Part shown: piece after piece, positions 60,601 through 64,000 of the stretch
How the letters are laid out: every line of letters starts with the position of its first letter
Position numbering within the stretch: the stretch's first letter is position 1
Source: Eopsaltria australis
Taxonomy: Eukaryota > Chordata > Aves > Passeriformes > Petroicidae
Direction: 5' to 3'
NCBI GenBank assembly: GCA_034509425.1
Contig: JAVTVJ010000143.1
Location: 1,240,001-1,304,000, forward strand
DNA: 64,000 bases
Translations under genes and position numbers: made by a program
Notes under the pieces: model-generated
The model's input: only the letters and a program-made list of their open reading frames with translations
What the model was told of the DNA's origin: nothing
The model's database searches: none

Positions 60601-63600
60601 TGACCAAAACTTATTCTCAGTGTAGAACAGATGGAAGCATTTGCTGGCAAGGTGGGATAATGCCAAGAGAAATACCATAGTGGCCAGTTATCCTCAAACT
60701 TTAACGAGGGTGAATGAATATAACTTGGGGAATTCCTTAATTTCACTCATTAATATTTTTATCACTTGTTGTAAAGCAGGTACTATATTTTAACACAGTA
60801 TTTACTATTAAAATTTAGTATGCTTTACAGCTTATTATTACACAAACCAGCTTTAAAGCACCTTGAGCTGTAAACTGGTTTTCTAGCTGACATTTGGGTA
60901 AACTTCCTCAAAGTGCTGCAGTGAGCGTACTCAATAAGAGCCTATGTTAAGTGCTGTACATAAAAGGTTAAATTTACAAAACTCCTGGAGCAGAAATCAA
61001 GGATGGATGCAAACTTCCAGGAAGCCCACCTTTCAAGATGTGAAATCCCTTAATTGATAACGCTTATCACTCATTTTTTTCTAATCTTAGTCTCCTTTCT
61101 CATGTTTACCTTGCCCTTAGTGTCTCTGCGAGGGGGGGGGGGGGGGGGAGTGGGATTTCCTCCTGGAGTGTTTAATTCAAACTTGTAAGTTTTATATTTT
61201 CTTACATTTAAGTTCCCCCAGCTGTATGGTTTTACATGATGCCTCCTTTCTCTTCTCTGCCATCCAAACATTTCTTAGCCCCTGTGAAACCATCCAAGTT
61301 GTTCCAGCTGCTGACAAGCACTGTACTCCTACCTCTGGCTTTCTGTCCTGCTTTCTTTATATTGCCTGTTTTTTGGTATTTCTACCAGGACTGTTTCTCC
61401 CTCCTTTCCAGGCAAAATAATTTCCACAGTATATGCTTTTCCCTCCTTCCAGAAGTTTTCTTGTATATTGGTGTAACTTCTGTTCTGCCTTGGCTTCTGT
61501 GTCATCAACACCAGCCCAGAATGTTTTAGAGGAAAAGGGATAAAGTACATACATATATTAAGATGCAGTATTGTGATTTCATTTGTGATTTCACGTGTTA
61601 TACTTCACTATTTACATTGCAGGCCCTTCTGTGTTAAACCCATAGAAATTTCTTCCTGGGATTTAGAAGAGAGCTGCAGATTCCTCATGCTCTCCATACT
61701 GGGGAAATTTAAATCTGCAACTTCTTGAGAAGTGCCTTTAAGTCTCATCCTCTTGTCCTTTCTGTTTCCCATCCATTCCCTAATATGGGGCTGTGCTGTC
61801 CCAGTGCCAGTGGTGGAATGCAGTCAGGCTTCTGTGCCCAAGTGAGCCCTTCCACGGCCCCAGACTGCTCCTCTCCTGCTCTGGAGATAACTCCAGCGTG
61901 GGTGGAAGCCGCGTACCAGGTGCGAGATGTTCATGGCATGGTAGGGACTCCTCTCTTCCCCCGAGAGCTGTGAAATCTGTTCAACAGCACCTGAACCATG
62001 AGGAAAACTCATTACTCTAATCAACAGGACAGTCCTTGTAGTTATCCCCTTACTGTTAACAATTCTTCTTTTTAATTCCAGTTCTGCATAATTCATTTCC
62101 TAATTTTCAAGGAAAGGCAGAAAGGATATGCAGTGGGATGCTACAGCAGATTTATTCACTTACATGAGAATATAAGTGAACTTGTACAATTGCCATATTG
62201 ACTAAAATCCAATTATCAACACTCATTTTTGCCCCTAAGGGCAACTCTAAACTGTGCTTTCTGTCTTGCAGTTGAGGATTTCTGCAGCATGAGAGAACTG
62301 CTGGGGTAGGACAGTGCAGCCTGTTTCTGCTCTTGGTGACAAGCATTGTCTTAAGACCCAAAATAAGGCTGAATTGCCTGGGACTGTCACTCACTGCAGG
62401 AGTGGACAGACGAGGTTGTGTTGGTGCACTACGTTGTGTAATTCCTTAGAGGTGGAGTGTACAAAAGAAGTAGGCAGTGGTGAAGAGCACAGTCTATGAC
62501 TAAGGGCCCAAGTGCTGGGTTTGATGCCTGACATAGCTCAGAAAAGAACTTTTGACTCTTTTCACCCACTCACTTTTTTATGCAATTTTGCACTCAGTCC
62601 TTGTCTCTCTAGTAAATGACAGTGACCAAGTACTACATAGTGAAAAGGAGCTGAAAGAAAAATTCTAAGACCTTAATGTTTGCAGAACTAGTTTGTAGTT
62701 GCCTTTCCTCTCCTAACTTGAACTGCTCTACTTATTTCTGCAGCTTCCTCTTGTTTTCATATGGCTTGGGCTGTGAGCAGTGTCACTGGGAAAGACCAAT
62801 ACAATGGATTTATCAGCCCTGTAATGGTATAGGACTGTGCCTTGAGTTTAGACTTTTTGAAGAAAGTTCATAAACTGGAACTTAAGGCATGTCTAATGTG
62901 ACATAGGAAAAAAAATTTTAAAGTGTTTTCCTGAATTCTTAATGTGTAAAACATTTCTCACTGTGTGCCTAATCCAATGGGTAACTTCTCCTGGGAGCAG
63001 TTATAGATGATTTAATTAACCATGACTGTTTTAAAAAAGGGAACAAACCTGTAGTTGTTTTGTAGCCCTCAGATTCTCTGTCAGCTCAGAGATGGCTGCA
63101 GTTAATCAAAATGATTATGGCTAACTGATTGAATTATGGTTGCTTTTGAAGGGCCAGTATCTCCTATTGAGATCCAACAGGAATATTCACTGGTGACAGA
63201 ATCACATGTAAATTTAGGTGTTTGGGGGAGTCTTAATGTAAGGAGTAGAGTTCAAACACACACTGGTATGCATGTGCAGAAGGGGCCATTGCCCTGAAAA
63301 CTTTCACCAGGTTGCATTTTAGAGCAGGATTTGGAACACCTGAAATCACTGCCAGTACTGAGAGCCCCAGGCTGGAAAAGGCGGTGTTTTGGAGCCACCG
63401 TCTGACTGTTTCACAGTATTGCATTACAAAACTAATTCATGCTCTGTGATGTTAAGCATCAGAAGTTCATCAGTTCAGCACTGTGCAGGGTTGTTGCCCT
63501 TTAATATTAGTTCTGTAATGCTTTCCTGTGTGTAAACCTGTCATGGATAGGGAATTACCACTCCCTCAGCAGAACTCCTCCCCTTGGAGCCTTGTCAGAA

Positions 63601-63963
63601 AGGCTTTCTGTGCTTGGTACTGCCACCTGCACTCCAGACTAGACTGACAGGGAGACACAAAATGAGCCAACAGAAGTTCAAGTTCTTCAATGCAGAAGGA
63701 AGTGAAACTCTTCTGTAGCAGCTGTTCTGTATTTTGGTGATGTTGCAGCTGTTGTTTTATCTTACTGGGACACAGTAAGAGGAGGAGTAGCTGGGGAGGC
63801 TGAGTGTGATGTGGTGACACTGTCCCCTCTCCCCACAGACAGTACTACTGGTATGATGAGCGGGGAAAGAAGATCAAGTGCACTGCTCCTCAGTACGTTG
63901 ACTTCGTCATGAGTTCGGTGCAGAAGCTAGTGACAGATGAGGACGTCTTTCCAACAAAATACG
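36588..63963 (+). CDS. MOB2: MOB kinase activator 2, 5' part of gene (4 exons, 3' truncated by window)
   Basis: The joined coding exons are 36588-36697, 56236-56396, 57608-57701 and 63839-63963. They read as one continuous frame of 163 complete residues plus one base of codon 164. From residue 38 the product matches vertebrate MOB2 almost residue for residue as I remember it: KSKGKPNGKKP, then LPREIDLNEWLASN, FFHHINLQYSTISEFC, and VDFVMSSVQKLVTDEDVF. MOB2 binds the N-terminal regulatory region of NDR1/2 kinases (STK38, STK38L), competes with MOB1, and is linked to cell morphology, cell-cycle and DNA-damage signalling (family knowledge). All three introns start with GT and end with AG. The gene is cut by the right edge in intron 4. 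Human MOB2 has 237 residues, so about 100 more are expected downstream, including the two zinc-binding histidines. Identity is near certain. The start codon is less so, because Met1 (36588) and Met27 (36666) are both plausible. Confidence 0.96.
38602..38637 (+). repeat. 18-bp imperfect tandem duplication in MOB2 intron 1
   Basis: CATTAGGCCAAA occurs twice, 18 bp apart, within two units of CCACATTAGGCCAAAGGA type. A small local duplication. Confidence 0.75.
42719..42733 (+). repeat. Poly-T run
   Basis: About 14 T residues in MOB2 intron 1. The start of a retroposon tail could not be recognised on the minus strand. Confidence 0.75.
45241..45249 (+). repeat. Poly-C run (9 nt)
   Basis: Nine C residues follow GTTAGATT in MOB2 intron 1. 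Confidence 0.85.
46708..46735 (+). repeat. 14-bp exact tandem duplication in MOB2 intron 1
   Basis: TAACAACCAGGCTC occurs at 46708-46721 and 46722-46735 with no difference, so the duplication is likely recent. Confidence 0.9.
48273..48620 (-). mobile_element. CR1 LINE 3' end, antisense within MOB2 intron 1
   Basis: This is a CR1 copy in reverse orientation. On the + strand it starts with GAATCGCAGCTGTTTAAGTTGGAAAAG (the CR1 terminus, reversed) and passes CAGGGATGGTGACTCCACCA and GGGCAGCCTGCTCCAGTG. It continues through TTTTTCCTAATATGCAGTACC and CCATTTCCTTTTGTCCTATC to CCAAACAACCCCAGCTCAGT and GCCAGCCCCTTCTCCAG. The second half keeps the 'cctaatat...ccatttc...gtccta' part that is missing in the copy at 17475. 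Divergence from the pattern I remember is moderate. CR1-type body beyond about 48620 is not evident, consistent with 5' truncation. Confidence 0.92.
53239..53264 (+). repeat. Poly-T followed by (GTTT)n in MOB2 intron 1
   Basis: A run of T leads into three GTTT units. It is a low-complexity tract with the same T/G polarity as the larger ones upstream. Confidence 0.8.
56236..56396 (+). CDS. MOB2: MOB2 coding exon 2 (rest of codon 37 to residue 90, plus one base of codon 91)
   Basis: This 161-bp exon lies between acceptor CAG at 56235 and donor GTGAGT at 56397. It encodes a basic tail (KSKGKPNGKKP), an acidic and tyrosine-containing linker (EEKKLYLEPEYTKSRITDF), and the first conserved part of the MOB fold (FKELVMLPREIDLNEWLASN). 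The LPxxxDLNEWLA block is a family hallmark. In MOB proteins the segment before the globular core is flexible, and the LP..DLNEWL segment packs on the core and adjoins the kinase-binding surface. The exon begins in phase 2 and ends in phase 1, which fits exons 1 and 3 exactly. Confidence 0.97.
56397..57607 (+). other. MOB2: MOB2 intron 2 (1,211 bp, phase 1)
   Basis: It runs from donor GTGAGT (56397) to the pyrimidine-rich acceptor ending TATTTTTCAG (57607). No repeat, ORF or other element stands out. The short open frames inside are what chance predicts. Confidence 0.93.
57608..57701 (+). CDS. MOB2: MOB2 coding exon 3 (rest of codon 91 to residue 121, plus two bases of codon 122; Cys pair of zinc site)
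   Basis: This 94-bp exon encodes TTFFHHINLQYSTISEFC followed by TGESCQTMAVCN. Cys109 (57661-57663) and Cys114 (57676-57678) in the C-x4-C motif correspond to the two cysteines of the C2H2 zinc site that stabilises the MOB fold. The matching histidine pair should lie in exons beyond the window. The NLQYSTISEFCT block is close to invariant across MOB1 and MOB2 proteins. The acceptor is TTTTCAG at 57607 and the donor is GTAAGT (perfect consensus) at 57702. The exon ends in phase 2. Confidence 0.97.
60354..60368. repeat. 15-bp palindrome in MOB2 intron 3
   Basis: GTCAAGT-T-ACTTGAC has 7-bp perfect arms around one base. A further copy of one arm (CAAGTAAC, 60327-60334) lies 24 bp before its complement (60359-60366), so alternative hairpins are possible. 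Confidence 0.8.
61132..61148 (+). repeat. 17-nt poly-G run in MOB2 intron 3
   Basis: Seventeen consecutive G residues follow CTCTGCGA. This is long enough to form intramolecular G-quadruplex structures and likely to be length-variable and error-prone in sequencing. Confidence 0.9.
63839..63963 (+). CDS. MOB2: MOB2 coding exon 4 (rest of codon 122 to residue 163, plus one base of codon 164)
   Basis: This 125-bp exon encodes QYYWYDERGKKIKCTAPQY and then VDFVMSSVQKLVTDEDVF, ending PTKYG with the Gly codon split. The YYWxDxxGK and C-TAPQYVDxVM blocks are diagnostic MOB core motifs. The VTDEDVFPTKYG block precedes the segment that in MOB1 leads to the zinc-binding histidines. The acceptor has a strong polypyrimidine tract and CAG at 63838. 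The donor is GTACGG at 63964, weaker than the other three because of C at +4. The remaining coding exons are outside the window. Confidence 0.97.
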
Positions 63964-64000
63964 GTACGGCTGCTCCTGGGGCTCCTTGGGGTGCCATCAG
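63964..64000 (+). other. MOB2: MOB2 intron 4, first 37 bp (truncated by window edge)
   Basis: It starts with donor GTACGG at 63964. The conserved frame stops matching MOB2 at this point: the expected residues after KYG are not encoded by the next bases. The rest of the intron and the 3' exons are outside the window. Confidence 0.85.

Larger units (their letters stand above)
57702..63838 (+). other. MOB2: MOB2 intron 3 (6,137 bp, phase 2)
   Basis: It is bounded by donor GTAAGT (57702) and acceptor CCCCTCTCCCCACAG (63838). It holds a 17-base G run at 61132-61148, a 15-bp palindrome at 60354-60368, and an uninterrupted 170-codon open frame at 58819-59331 that I do not recognise and do not call as a gene. 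The rest looks like ordinary intron sequence. Confidence 0.93.

Overview
This is vertebrate, most likely avian, nuclear DNA, and it carries one protein-coding gene that I can support. The evidence for an animal genome is short exons with consensus splice sites, introns of kilobase scale, a CpG-island promoter, and an AT-rich background with no dense run of open reading frames. The bird assignment rests on two clear copies of the chicken-repeat-1 (CR1) LINE 3' end, one in each orientation, plus a third older-looking one. Tracts of T with G on the + strand also look like the low-complexity DNA common in songbird genomes.

Layout. Positions 1 to about 36,100 are intergenic or far-upstream sequence with no convincing exon. 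They hold simple repeats, a degenerate CR1-like stretch (9,772-10,240), a clear CR1 3' end on + (17,475-17,831) and a few isolated motif matches. A CpG island (about 36,119-36,830) contains GC boxes and an inverted CCAAT box and lacks an obvious TATA box. It overlaps the first coding exon of MOB2 on the + strand. Four MOB2 coding exons follow: 36,588-36,697, 56,236-56,396, 57,608-57,701 and 63,839-63,963. They splice in a single continuous frame (intron phases 2, 1, 2 and then 1) and encode the first 163 complete residues. The gene runs off the right edge about 37 bp into intron 4, and I infer that roughly 100 C-terminal residues lie downstream. Intron 1 is about 19.5 kb and contains a minus-strand CR1 (48,273-48,620). 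Introns 2 and 3 are 1.2 kb and 6.1 kb.

MOB2 encodes a MOB-family co-activator/regulator of NDR (STK38/STK38L) kinases. The window holds the N-terminal tail, the start of the MOB fold and the cysteine pair of the zinc site. The histidine pair of that site should lie in the missing 3' exons.

Nearly all other open frames here are short, lack recognisable domains, and are expected by chance or arise from GC richness in the CpG island. I found no evidence of a new biological system. The findings are modest: promoter architecture, an N-terminal extension with two good start codons, two longer-than-usual orphan ORFs, repeated palindromes and small tandem duplications.
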